This document shows, piece after piece, positions 21,801 through 46,614 of a DNA stretch of 64,000 nucleotides. The number at the start of each line of letters is the position of its first letter. The first letter of the stretch is position 1. The notes beneath the pieces were generated by a model, which made no database searches, was not told where the DNA came from, and worked only from the letters and a program-made list of their open reading frames with translations. The translations under genes were made by a program, and so were the position numbers. Origin of the DNA: Tubulanus polymorphus (taxonomy: Eukaryota > Nemertea > Palaeonemertea > Tubulaniformes > Tubulanidae); NCBI RefSeq assembly GCF_964204645.1, contig NC_134029.1:9352850-9416849 (forward strand). The letters are read 5' to 3'.

Positions 21801-22749
21801 TTCGAATGCTGAGTGGGATCAAAGTAGTCCTGATTCTAAGCCGCAAAGATGGAGCGGTGGTTGTGCATTCGGCAATGGCAATCAAAGGTTTTCCGGGCAA
21901 AACAGTTATTGCAAATATATGCCGATTACTACTGATGATTTGGCTAGTGAGTATCCATTATCGATGAACTGTTTTAGATGGCATGCAAATTCAATGAATG
22001 CTAATTTAGGAGCACAGCATGTTACATGTTGTCCAGGTTGGACTAACGCCCAGCACTTAAACCAGATGCAACCAGTGCAACAGATACAGCCTATGTATCC
22101 AGTGGAAAATTCAAATCAGCAACAACCCGTTCGACAGAGGCAGGCTCAGGTATTCCCAGGTGAAAACTGGAATCAGATGCAGCGTTTCGACAGGTACCAA
22201 CAGAAGCTGGGCTCTCCAGAAAAACTTATCAATCAGATGCAGCAAGTCAATACAAATGAATGGCTGTCACCTCAAGTGAACTTGGATCAGATGCAGCTGG
22301 TTTCACCTCCCGAAAACCTTTATCAGATGCAGCATATTAACAGCTACCAACGCCAGCTTGTGTCGCCTCCAGAAAACCTTAATCTGTCTCAGCAAATGAA
22401 CACTAATCAAAGACAGCTAGTGTCACCGCGAATGAACTCGCATCATATGCAGCAAATGAACGATAAGCAATCTATAGTGATTGAACCGCCTCAACAACAA
22501 TTGAGATCGATGATGATGGACTTCAAAGCTGATCAGAACATGTTAGAAGCTACTGAGTATGATGGCGCAATGGCAGAGATCGAAAATGAACTGAAAAGAT
22601 GTAATAGTACTGCCACACTATCTGGTGAAGAGAGCGACCTGGAAAATGATGCGGAAGGTAAAAGCTCTGAAAATTTAAAACGAGATGCTGAATCTTTAAA
22701 TGTAGCTCACTTACTAGCTTCTTGGGCTGTTCAAGAACTCAATGAGTAA
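18832..22749 (+). CDS. PAH-like domain protein with long Ser and Gln/Asn/Met-rich tail (5' partial)
   Basis: Three exons are well supported: 18832 (or 18839)-18986, 19319-19491 and 19986-22749; phases agree and the stop TAA is at 22747-22749. The first two encode a helical unit, LLNVIKLSYKDTPEVYRMLL then IQKHIRILLQRKVQLANSLM, with spacing like the paired amphipathic helix (PAH) repeats of Sin3 and GON4L, which bind short helical peptides in chromatin regulators. The last exon adds about 920 residues: an acidic Ser/Asp-rich start, a long low-complexity middle, and imperfect repeats of QLVSPPENLNQMQ type at about 22060-22480. The end, LAHLLASWAVQELNE-like, looks structured. The name is inference; no orthologue is assigned. 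Earlier exons were not located with confidence. Confidence 0.75.
19632..19720 (-). mobile_element. tRNA-derived SINE fragment
   Basis: On the minus strand the sequence has an A-box-like AGTGGTTTAAGATATTGG and a B-box GGGTTCGAATCCTAGC about 45 nt later, the spacing of tRNA promoters. No clear cloverleaf or body follows. It lies in the intron between the last two exons of the PAH-domain gene. Confidence 0.45.
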
Positions 22750-23026
22750 TTACGATATGTTTTAGTTGAACATAAACAAATTACAGTTAAATCGAATGTA
22801 AATAAGTCGTTTTCAAAGTTGGTAATTTTTAACATAGACGATGTTTTGTTACTGGTTTTTGATATTGTTAATCTAATGGTTGTGTTTGATGATAAAATTC
22901 GCTTAATCCAGATCATTTGGTGTGGAAAAATTCATTTGAATTTCGACAAACCCAGAACTGTGAAACTGGTTTCTGACATCCTTGTCAAACGTAACACATC
23001 GATTGAATACAGGGTTGTCTTGAACA

Positions 23027-23197
23027 CAGCGAAACATTTTTACAACCAACATCAGGGGACCAGAAAAATAAATTCGTCATAACCGATAGTATGTTAATGC
23101 GGTATGAAATTTTTAAAATTGTCCTATTTGGGATGAAATTCTAGGTTTGTAATAATGGATAAATCATTACCGAGGTTGTTATGATGGGGTTCCACTG
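23027..23197. mobile_element. TA-flanked MITE, CAGTGGAACCT family
   Basis: The left end CAGCGAAACATTTTTACAAC and right end GGTTCCACTG correspond to the element at 6733. The body has ATCAGGGGACCAG, CGTCATAACCGATAG and TGGGATGAAATTCTA in the same order. The left end is diverged. Confidence 0.55.
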
Positions 23198-25198
23198 TAA
23201 TGGATCCTGTCCTGTGCTATGGTTCAAGTCAGAAAAAGAAATCAGTTCATTAGGTCACTCAAAGTTGATTCCTAGTTTCTCATCCTACACCATTTCAAAA
23301 TATTACGAGGGTAAGCGCATTTTATTTTTATCGACTTTTAAAGATAAAAACTGGACATATGTTAGGAATACCCTGGCTAGTGAGTGAAAGTCATGTAGAG
23401 AATGCGAAATTGTAATAGGGTATATATTTTTTTTGACATTAAAGCTAGGGGCACACGAGCGTATTTTTTCGCCCGATCGAATCGATTAAATTTGCCAGCG
23501 AATTCGCCGACTAATTTATACGCCCGATAATAGCAGGCACACGAAAAACCGAAATTACCTGACAGCTTATGCCGTTTAATGAGAGCCGGTTGATAAATCA
23601 CGTGATATATATCAAAGCTAATAGGGGTTGTATCCTTCTCCCATCATTAAACCACATCATCAAACCACAGAAAAATCAGTCTAAAACTCTACACCCTAGA
23701 GCAGTAAAAAGCTCAAAATTGGTTATTTAAGACACCTAAATAGCTGTGGCGGCCATCTTGGATGACCGCTATTTATCAACACGGGAGTGCACATTTTCTT
23801 TTTATGGGACACAGTTTAAGTGATGCGCGCATTTTTCAGAATCGATAAAATTCCTAGTTTCCTATCAAACTAGGAATAAACTAGGAATCAACTTTTGAGT
23901 GGCCTCACACAAACTATAAGAATTGAGATTTGTCTATCAGATGGTCCTAAGAAATGAATGATTACTTCTCAAATCTGATTTATTCATTGAAATTGATCTG
24001 GATTCAGTGGGATTTTTTCTAAAATTGATTATAATTTGAATTCATAGATTGTGTACATGTTATATATTTACTTATCAATCCTTCTAGACATTTTGTAATT
24101 GTTTAGACTTTTATAATGCATTATTGAACCTTGGAGTGGATTTTGAGATGTCAGGTAGACCTTAAATTATGCAAATTAGGTACATTTTTAGAAAGAAATT
24201 ATTGAATTTTTTAAAGGAAGTTTTGTCTGGATTTTTGTATGGATTTTATATGATCAGCTTAAGGACTGCAAAGTTAGAGAGCAGACTGAGTACATGTATT
24301 TGCATAGATTATGGCAATTAGTATTGTATTCTTATGAAACTTCATGGGCAGATTTTGAATAAATGCATAAATTGTGCCAATTAAGATTGTTTTTGTATTT
24401 CTCTACCTTCTGCAACGGCGGAGCCAAGATTTTTGGAAGGTGGGGAACCAGGGTACAGAAAGGCATTAAAGTAATCGCGAAAAGAAGGAAAGTAATCACG
24501 AAGGGCACCCTAACTTGGCGAAGGCGCGAAGCCATAAAAGGGAGGGTCTGGCCCTCCCCTAGAAAGTTTTGTAATTTTGGTGTTCTCCGTGGTATTTGAT
24601 GGCTGTAGTGTCGGGAGTAATTCATATTAAAATGAAAAAATAAATTTTTCCTTAACATTTTGACGGCACCTAAAAAAATCTAGGGGGGACTATATAGTCC
24701 CCCTGGTCTTGTTCTAGTGTAAATGTTTCACTAGTTGATTGATTAGTAAAAAGAACTGGGCCCACTATTTACCTTTTAGAATTCGGTGCTTCTCTGTCGC
24801 ATCCTGGTTTCTGGACATGCAGAACCATAGACCCTTAGAACGTATCAGGATGAAGGAGGGGGAACCATATTTAAGGCTAGATTCTATTCCAACCCTGTGT
24901 CTTGGAGCCAAAATCTTTTTTGCCATACATTACACTCCTCTCCAATATACCAGCCGAATTATCGCTTTGAACTGTTGCAATTAAATTCCATTGTCTAACT
25001 CAAATTCTCGCTCACTTGGATCTAAAATCACTTGTCCTCATATTGGTTTGAGTTGGGCATCTACTGTATCAGAAAAAAACTCTGCACCTAAGGATTTTAC
25101 AGTAGGACTAGCTGAACTTGGATTGTTTAATACGGATTTTCACTAAATTTGGATGAAATAGTTGGTTCATTTTACCTGGAACCATGTAAACTTAAGCT

Positions 25199-26172
25199 GC
25201 GATCACACGGAGACGATTTGGCCCTGGCCAAATTGACACACATTGGCTCGAGCCAAATTTGGCCAGTGTCTAATTACAGTCAAAAGGTAAAAGGTTGAAG
25301 AAAAAAAAATTATAGCTTCTGAACATGCTAATATAGTCGAACCCGGCGTTTTATAACTTGTAAACTCGAGGAAAGTTGTGAGGCACCGTGACTAATGCCG
25401 GACCATTCAAAAGATCTCACGCAACGTATCACTGAACACGCTATGAAACGACCAACACATCATTTCCTACCATAAGACTAACGAATTGCTTCTTGAGTTA
25501 ATCTGTTCGATGAGCCGCTCCGAGCCTTCAAATTAAACATTCTGCACAGATCCACTTTTTTTCGTTCCTTTGTCAACTTTTTGAAGTATTTTGACTTAAG
25601 TGGCCAAATTATAAAATGTATGCGTTTGTGAGGCGCCGTTGTAGAAAATATGAACGGATAAGGTGTTTGTATTCAGTGTACTACATTGTCAGTAACTACG
25701 GGAGGTTCTGTATAAAACAATGCTCTGTGTTATTAAACACAAGGGTTCGATTGATCAATAATACTGCTACGGCCTTGTGGAATTACGTTGTAACCGATGA
25801 AAATTGCTCTTGGGATACAAAAGTTACTTTGTTCTATCTGATATTTCGTTGTGAACGATCTCGTTAAAACCGATGAAATAAAAAGGAAATAACGACTTTT
25901 TTGGCCGGGACACATAAATTTGTTTGTCGAAACTGATAGTTCGTTACTATTACTGTAGAGAGCGCGTTCACACGCAACCCACTCACTTGATACTAAATAT
26001 ACTAAACAATGCTCTAGCAAAGCGGGTCATTTCTGGTACCAGTTGCAATTCAAACGCAATCATTTGTCTAGTGCTAAAATATGGCTCGAGTTTGGTCCGA
26101 TGTTTTTGGTCGGGCCATTTGGCACCGCGTAAACAGTTGTCCCGGGCAAAAAACGCTCGTGTGATTGCGGCT
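25199..26172. mobile_element. Possible TIR element (GC-ATCACACG ends)
   Basis: The left side reads CTGCGATCACACGGAGACG and the complement of the right side GCCGCAATCACACGAGCG. Both sides then carry GGCC/TTTGGCC-rich sequence. The inverted repeat is short and interrupted, so this call is tentative. Confidence 0.3.
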
Positions 26173-27016
26173 TTATTCATAATTCGGATTTTGCTCGATT
26201 CGGAGAAATCTGGGCAGTCCCTAGTCATCCAAATTAAGTCAGTTCTACTGTCTATTGAATTATAGTATGCCTATGATTTTAAAAAGCTGCTAGTAGGGGT
26301 AACAGCACTGTAAAAATGGAATGAGAATCCTCCTTATCCTGGACAATGAGCAAGATTATCAGAGTTAGAACACATGCTGTAGGTTTTTTATGTATTTATT
26401 ATTTACAATATACAAAATTCTGAGCTTTGCACCATAACCACCATTTCAACAACAATTTTACCCACTTGATCCAGATTTCTCATAAGATGGATAGATTTAA
26501 TTGATCCAAAATGATCTGGATTTCATGGGTTTTACATACATCACAAACAAAAGATCATGATACGTTAATTAAACATACTATGCTTTCTACTCAACATTGT
26601 GTAAGACATCAGATTCCCTAACCTTGATGCTAACTTAAAAATATGGATGCAACTGATTCTGAGTCCTTGGCTTGGGTCCACAGGCCTTGGGAGTGTTCAA
26701 AAAGTATATAGCCTCTTAGGGAAGGGGTTATTAGTATATATACTATATAGGACGGGGTACTTAAATGGTGGGGGATATTGATCGATCTACATTCCATACT
26801 TACTGCACTGGTGGTGATAATGAGAAGAGTACTGAACTGAATAGACTTCTTGGTCCCTGAAGTTCAACTTAATACGGTAAACCTTTGGTATACCATCGTT
26901 GGATTTAGCGTAGATTCACTTTTATCATATTATTTTTCTAAGTCTTGGTATTTCCTTTCTACTAAGCTGTATCTTTTATAACATAGATCACTTTAAGTAA
27001 CAATTGAATATTGCTA

Positions 27017-27164
27017 CAGTGGAACCTTCACGTGACCAGAAAATCTGTTTGTTATAACCGATAGTTAGTTATATCCAGCATGAATTTAATAAAATTAATA
27101 GTATTTTGGATATAATGTAAATATTTTCTGGTCCCGACCGCTACATTATACCCGAGGTTTACTA
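27017..27164. mobile_element. TA-flanked MITE, CAGTGGAACCT family
   Basis: It starts CAGTGGAACCTTCACGTGAC after TA at 27015-27016 and ends CCGAGGTTTACTA before TA. The GTTATAACCGATAG motif is shared with the copy at 23027. Confidence 0.55.
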
Positions 27165-27392
27165 TATTGAACATTTCTAAAAACTCTATCTACATGCTAC
27201 AGCACTACAGGACATGTTTTTCTCTTATTATTATTGCACTTATGGTTCAATTTTACTCAACACTTGAATGACAGTTAGTAACTTAACCAGATTTCCTAGA
27301 ATCTTCTAACATAGTCGAAAATACACAATTCTTCAGCATTCATTGGTGACGTGTTCACCTGTATTTAAAGTCTATCGATCTTATAAAAGGGG

Positions 27393-39949
<12,557 letters not shown>

Positions 39950-41544
39950 CTGAAATAGAATATTTTTGCAATTAATAAAATATATGACATGGTTAGGTTA
40001 AGGATATCATAAGGAAAACAACAGGACCTCTAGCTAGAATATTTTGCAAAAACCTGAATGAAATTTGCAATGTCTGCAAAAATGAACATTTCATCAACAA
40101 AAGTTCACAGCTTCCCATGCTTTTGTCTAGATTAAAAACTTCCAAGTTAGAGCAATCTAAATGTGAAGGCAAAGAATCTAAAGGGGCTCTAAAGAACCAT
40201 CATCCTGATATTTGCATATTACAGACCTCAACCATGATTAGCTCAATATTCAATGGAGTGCAATATTCGTTAAAGATTACCCCTGTAGGCATTGATTATG
40301 AATTTTTATGTTCTTACCGTGATGTTGGATAAATAGCCCTCGTGGGTAGAATTTCATTTGTGTGATCTTGCATGATTTTTCTGTTAATTCATTTCTTCAG
40401 AGTTGATCTGCAATGAACCAATTGCAGACTACATTAAACTCTAAACGTAGAGCGCTAGGCCAAAAGGTCAAAATATACATTATTGCAAAACGAACAAGTC
40501 CTGATGAATGAAATATAGAAAAATCTGTGAAGAAAGAAATCCCAACACAGACTCCCATGAGTTAAGTGAAAAAAGTGAAGCAGAGAAATATGCTAGTCTT
40601 CCAGCTGATGCATTGAATGTTCTAGCACTTCAATCTCTACCATGCAATTTGCTTTAAACGCCATTAAAATGTGTTACCGGGTACCCGAATTACAAGACAA
40701 ATTTGTGTTTTACATATTCTTTGAAAATAACTACACGTAGATAGTAAAATGCTATTATTTTTTTCGTTACTAAATGCATATTCACATTAAATAACAGCAA
40801 GGTTACAGTGCTTTAATATAGGAATGAAGACTTTAGATCCTGTACCAACTGATCAGGAGGCTTTTGAAAGGATTTTGTTGATAGGTTTTCAATCTCCTTG
40901 TGAAGAAGGATTTTAATACAGAAAACAGAGGCTGCTGGAATTCGCCCATGACTATACCACAGTCATTGAGAATCTTGCCAAGGAGGTGGGTGTCTAACTA
41001 AACCTGTCAGTGGTTTGGAGACAGCTGTTAGGATACAAATCCTGTCCAAGTGCAGTGATGATTTACCTAAAATCAAAAATATGCTTTGGTTGTGGAATTG
41101 ATTAATTTTGCTGCTGCGGAGGTCAATATAGCAGACTAGGCATTGTTGGTTTCATGGACAAAATTGTGTAAGCCTTCAAAGAATGGGATAGGTAAAAATG
41201 GCTGAGAATTTTAGCCACCTTCACTTCAAAGGCAAGTAGGAACCACGATATATTAGATAGCATAAAGAAAGTGGCGAAATTTGTTAATTCTACCAAATCT
41301 ACCACTGCAGTTACTAACTATACAGTCAATCCTTAATAATAATAGGAGTTCCGCCACAACAACAAGTATGAGCGAAGACACGAATAATAGTAGTAGTAGA
41401 GGCAAAGATGATTTTTCTCTTGTAGTGAATAAGAGAAGTTAAAGTAGTACCGGAACATTAGACCAGTCTGTATCAAAGAATGAAACTTTGATGAAAGCTG
41501 AGATAATCTGGTGTTTAAAATCCGTTACGAGCCATTACTCAATC

Positions 41545-42010
41545 AATTCCTATGACAATGTTGGTGTCCTATTTCAGAATGTTTTCTGATTGTGAGATAG
41601 CTCGTGAATTTGAATGTGGCAAAAACAAGGTTGCCTACATGACACAATATGGAATTGCGCCATATTCTAAAACTTTGTTAACAAAAAATGTTACGTCGAA
41701 AGATCAATTTGTTCTATTGTTTGATGAAAGTCTCAATCATAAGACCTAAAATTGCAAATGCAACCTAAAAATGGCAAAAATTGACAGCATATATCTGGGA
41801 CATAGATAAACTCACAAATATGGTCACCAGCAACATGGCCAGTGTATAGAACTAACAACGATGTCAAAGGGTGGCACACTCGTCTAAATTCAAAGGCCCA
41901 AAAAGGACAATTGAATCTGAATCTACTCATAAGTCAAACTCATGGTGAAGCCTCTCTCATTCCAATGCCAGACTTGCCAACTTAAAGATAAAAACGAGAA
42001 TGAAATTCAC
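41545..42010 (+). pseudogene. hAT-like transposase-derived remnant
   Basis: One frame reads MFSDCEIAREFECGKNKVAY and later DQFVLLFDESLNHKT before a stop. Other frames then carry WDIDKLTNMVTSNMA. The order FSDSEIA..., C-GRTK..Y, LLFDESLN, W..D.V..RY recalls a widespread hAT-related protein family of fish and invertebrates. At least one stop and one frameshift are visible. The family name is from memory of motif order and is only moderately secure. Confidence 0.4.
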
Positions 42011-42945
42011 GCAGCAGCACGAGCAGATTTGTAGATCATGGGACAGCTACAGCGATAGACATATGGTTGTGTCGGCATCATTAAAGCAAATAGCTCATTT
42101 CGTGGCAATATATGCATAACAATAATTTCGATATGTGTGTAACTGTTGTAAATTTTGGTTATTTGTGACCAATGTCCTTTCTATGGAATAAATCAGTGCA
42201 AACCATGATATCATAAGACAGTTTTGAGATTGAATTGTTGTTTAGAATTGAACAGAAATTGAAATGATAAAGTATTAACGCACCATGGACTATTAATACG
42301 TTGAAAGTTAGATTTATGTCGCATTTATACCATACAATGCGAAGTGCCACTAGATTGTTTTTTCACACTTAGCTCAGACATTGGTTTACCAGTGATGGAT
42401 GATAAGACAGTGATACCTTGCAGGTGTTTAATAATTTACGGTAAAGAGATAGATTCTCTGACATAAACATGGGTCCAGATTTGGGCTGCTGCAAGTTGAG
42501 CACCGTTATCCTGTCAGGAGATGGATTACGAATTTGAGGGCGTTTATCATTCGACCAACAGTATGATTATATCAGCTTACATTAAAAGTGAATCGGTCAG
42601 ATATAAGACCTATGGTGCAAATCGAGTGCAGATAATTCACAAAAGGTCTTCAAAAATTTAATCACTTGCACTACGCCTGAAGAGGGGAAATGTTATTCCC
42701 TAAAACATTTGCAACAATGAATATATCTACTCATGGCGGATCCAGGACCACATGGAAATTCTGGTTTTGGTTTGAAAAAGCACTGAATTAGTTTCACCTG
42801 GACTAGCCGAAGGCCCTCCGCAGAAAGTTTTATGTTGAATTTCATGCAATTTGGGGGATTCCCGGACAGATTTCACTCCTGCTGAGTTCCATTGTTCATA
42901 CTGAATCGAATGTCACAGAGCCATTCCTCATCCTCAAGAGTCACA

Positions 42946-43820
42946 CAGGGGCGGATCCAGACCGTATTAGCCGTATTACCCAATACGGTCTAGAATTTCT
43001 AAGTGCCCTTCGAAATTTCACCGGCAATATTTTTGACGGCATTATTTCAGCAACCGCTAATTCTGTGTCCGGAATCCGGGCATAATTATAAAATTAATCG
43101 GTAAATACTGCTGCCGAGAAAGTGAGGAGAGATAATCATACTTGATATTAGGCCTTTAATCATGATGAATTAAAAAGGGCACTCATGCTTTAGATGAGGG
43201 CACCTTGTCCTTGCATTTTCAGGGAGGGCTAAAGGGGCACTCGTACTTTAGAAGAGGGCACTATACGCGGAAAATATTGAAGAAAAGGGCACTTTGCCTT
43301 TTCAAGGGGCACGCTCAGGCTTTAATTCGCGGTGAATGCTGAAGAAAAAGGCACTTTTTGCCTAATTTTTAAAATTATAGGGGCACTTTTGGTTTGGAAT
43401 ACGGCACTCGACATACGGATAAATGTGAAGACGAGGCAATTTTTGCCAATTGTTAACAATGAAGGGGCAACTTAGCCATATTCTGTATAATTGTTAAGGG
43501 GCACTTTTAAAGATAATAGGGGCACTAGGGAAAATATGAAAAACAATGCCAGTGTTTTTTATGGGTGTCTTCTGTGAAATTCATTGTTGATCTTGAAGTT
43601 GGCGACAACAATTCTTTCATGGGTTCGCCAGCTTCATTTTTTATCCGCATTTGTTGAAATCTTGTCTTGGATTCGTTTATTCTGGATTGCTCTGCTAGCC
43701 TCTAGAAGCCCTCTAAAAGCCTTTAAATGGTACCATATTTTCAAAATTTTCCTAAGCTCAGAAGGGTGCCCTTAAATTTCCTTCCAATACTGTCTACCCA
43801 TCCCCCTGGATCAGCCCCTG
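42946..43820. mobile_element. hAT-type element rich in GGGCAC motifs
   Basis: The left end CAGGGGCGGATCCAG and right end CCCCCTGGATCAGCCCCTG are inverted. TCACA directly abuts both ends (42941-42945 and 43821-43825). The body has about a dozen GGGCACT or AGGGCAC motifs spaced roughly 30-60 bp apart between 43180 and 43530. No transposase frame remains. Confidence 0.6.
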
Positions 43821-44149
43821 TCACAATAAAAGAGGGTTTTGCATCGGAACAGGGCATAACAATATTTATGGCGCGACAACCGGGCCATCAACTAGCGCCC
43901 TTTTTGCCAGCGGGCGCTGCTGCTTGTAACCATGTCTCTCGCTTCACTGTTCTGTCAATCACAGACAACTTCCGGGTCATTCTTTCTGTTACAGGTTCCA
44001 CAACAATAGGTCTGCTTTGAGAATTTATCTTCTATTATCTGTCGTAATCCGACCGTTGCGTAATCAATACGCATTCAGAATTTATACCGGTACTTATATT
44101 CATATACCTATACGTATTTCTATATAGGCCTATTCGACAATGTCCCATA

Positions 44150-44760
44150 AACCCTTGTTCGTGGTAATTTTGGGCAATAGTTATATCCACCAGTTAAACG
44201 ATTTCGTCGCCAATACAGGCCCAGGTTCTGTCAGAAGGGTGGAATCTGTCAGGAATTTCTTAGGGATTCAACGCTCCTAGGCATAAGCGGAGGGTACTGT
44301 CAGCAAGATTAATTCGCAGCAGGTTGTTGAAAGAGTGAAGAGGCTGGCTCAAATAATCATCTTGCAAATCGGGGGTAATGATATTGATGACCCTTCAGTG
44401 AAGCCTGCTTAAGCGGGAATGGCAATCTTTGAGTTGGCAAAAACTTTCGAGAAAACATATGCGTCGGTTTGCATATGCAAGATCACTAACCGCCTTGTGG
44501 AGGAATTTCTCTTGCCCTGACGAGAATTCAAGGGTCCAAGAGCTTAATCTTTTTTGAGCGCTGTTTGCGCGGACCACCAACGCCTGCTTTTCTGGAAGCA
44601 CAAGGGGCTTTGGAACCAGTACGCGAACATTTTCGCTGGCGCCAGCGTCCACTTAAAAGGGATTAAGGGCATTATGACCTTAGCAGATTCCGATGCACAC
44701 TCGATGAAAAGAGGGAAAAATAAACGACTTAATGTTGTAGAAAATTTAACATGAAAGATT
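44150..44760 (+). pseudogene. SGNH/GDSL-hydrolase-like domain of a retroelement, degenerate
   Basis: In one nearly continuous frame: VVILGNSYIHQLNDFV (block I, GNS in place of GDS), IIILQIGGNDI (block III, GGND), then FWKHKGLWN and GASVHLKGIKG, corresponding to the FWKHRGLW...DGVHLN..G region of SGNH-like domains found in invertebrate retroelements. Several stops interrupt it (for example after RNFLGIQRS and after EEFLLP). The parent element was not delimited. Confidence 0.5.
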
Positions 44761-45909
44761 TTCGACACATTTTAGAAAGGAAGTCGAATGAATATTAAGA
44801 ACTATACTAATATTCTAACTCCTGAGGTATGTTTCTATCGTAACTAGACAAAATATTGGTTGCTATGAACAAGTGACAGAACCTGGGTAGCACGTGTTCT
44901 CAAGAAACTGATAATTCTATCCAGTCAATTGATCAATGGATCAGGAGATTAGTCAATCTGAGTCTTTTTGCATAGGTGGGAGTTAGCAGGGAAAATAATA
45001 ACTGGACCAATGAATCAACCACCTGAGAAGTTCTTAATAGGCTGGGTGGTAATGCCATTGACTAACTATTGCTGGCTCAACACAAAGACTCTGTTGTACA
45101 TGCTTTGAAATTCAATTTTGGGGAGAAACGTTCACATCTTTTGAAATTTTTTTTGAAAACACGATTTTTAAAAATATTCCAAGGAGTATTTTGTTTCATA
45201 AAACATCTAGAAGGCTGTTGTACATTGTTAAATTGATGCAAAATAAATGCTCCCTGCAGTTGGCTGATCTCCCGCAGCCAATCAATTTAAGGGCATATTC
45301 GATTATACGATGCAGACAAACCGGTCTATTAATCTGCTTGAATAGTCGTGTGCCATTTTGTAGGATTTTCTCATTTCGCAGTCATTGGACAGTCTTATCA
45401 TATGTTTATTTTAAATTTGATAGTCGTCGTATTGATTCCGTATCCCCACATCTATAGTATCATGCAAAAACCGGAGATACAATCAATACGCTACATTGTC
45501 AATGCTCGCACAATCGAATTGGCCCAAACCAGGCGCCGCACTGATTGACATTAGACTGTTAGATTTTCGTTTGGTTTAGCGTTTATTTTATGAAGTAAGT
45601 AATAATTTATAACGTAGAGTACTGATGATATAGTTTCCAGGATGAAGAGGTAAAGGTACACTGTCATAGGCCGTAAAACTGTCATAAATTGTACGTTTAC
45701 TGCGTAAATCACCGCACAAATTTCAGCAGTCGATGCCTTTAATAAGAAAATATTGATATTCTTGTCCGCCCTTCTAAGATCCGTGGATCTCTAGTTAATG
45801 TGAGCTATCAGCATGAGTACACACAGGTAGCCAGGGTAGATGTCGACACTGCCTTGTAGTGAAAAATTTCATTTTTCGATTGAAAAATTGTATTCCTAAA
45901 AATACTTAC

Positions 45910-45958
45910 CTGTACTGACATAATAGCCAAGTTGCTTTAGACGACTGGCGCCCGCCAT
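45910..45958 (-). CDS. Candidate first coding exon (possibly ZnT5 or an unrecognised gene)
   Basis: An ATGGCGGGCGCC start encodes MAGASRLKQLGYYVST and reaches a consensus donor CAG|GTAAGT. The local GC content and ATGGCGG start resemble a promoter-proximal exon. ZnT5 lacks about this many residues, but the donor leaves phase 1 whereas ZnT5 exon 2 needs phase 2, so direct joining fails. Either a further small exon exists or this belongs to another minus-strand gene. Confidence 0.35.
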
Positions 45959-46614
45959 AAACGACTTTGAGAGTAAGCCAACCATCAGCTGGCGCCACCT
46001 ACCCTACTCATCTTTGTTTAATGGCACGTAGAAAGATGGTCGTCATCAACTAACTTTACTGGCTAAATCGACATTTTTACGGGTGTGAGCGTTCCATCGA
46101 TCGTCCCTTTTTATTAAAATCTTTTTCGGTTGGCAACGCCCTCCGTTTCTCGTTGTCGTGCCTGCTTATATAAATTTAATTTTTAGTAAATGCGTCCTTT
46201 TTTCGTTTACCACCTCAACGGTGCGTAGGGGCGTGGCTTCACGTTTCTAAGTGACAACGGCTCATTCAATGCACATGGCCGTTCATCGTTTTATTGTTCA
46301 GGTCACATAGGCCATTTATTATCTCACGATCCTTATCATAGTAACTCTAGGGACTGCACAAAGGGTGTTATTGTATGGGTTATGGAGTAACTGTAGGAAA
46401 TTATCAGATGTTATGTTGATATATTGATGTGTTCATTTAAATTGTAAATTATTGTATATATGCTGAAAATTGGTTTTCCTCGTTCTATGCCAAAATCCAC
46501 CACAACTAACATGGCTGAGCTTTGGAATTTGACCATGACCATTGAATCAGCACATTGGACTAGCATGAACCTCATCGAAAAGAAAACATCAGGTAATACA
46601 GAAAAATCATAGAC

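Larger units (their letters stand above)
22750..27392. other. Intergenic DNA between convergent PAH-domain and ZnT5 genes
   Basis: No gene is recognised. The stretch holds MITEs (23027-23197, 27017-27164), a possible larger TIR element at 25199-26172, a sequence of repeated GGCGAAGGCGCGAAG type near 24515, and the perfect palindrome GGGGGACTATATAGTCCCCC at 24684-24703. TTTATT at 26395-26400 is an AATAAA on the minus strand and may serve ZnT5. Confidence 0.5.
39950..45909. other. Region upstream of ZnT5 exon 2 with transposon remnants
   Basis: No cellular exon is recognised on either strand. The missing ZnT5 first coding exon probably lies here or at 45910-45958. Identified remnants are an hAT-like piece (41545-42010), an hAT-type element (42946-43820) and an SGNH-hydrolase remnant (44150-44760). 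The 40000-41540 stretch has only broken frames. Confidence 0.45.
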
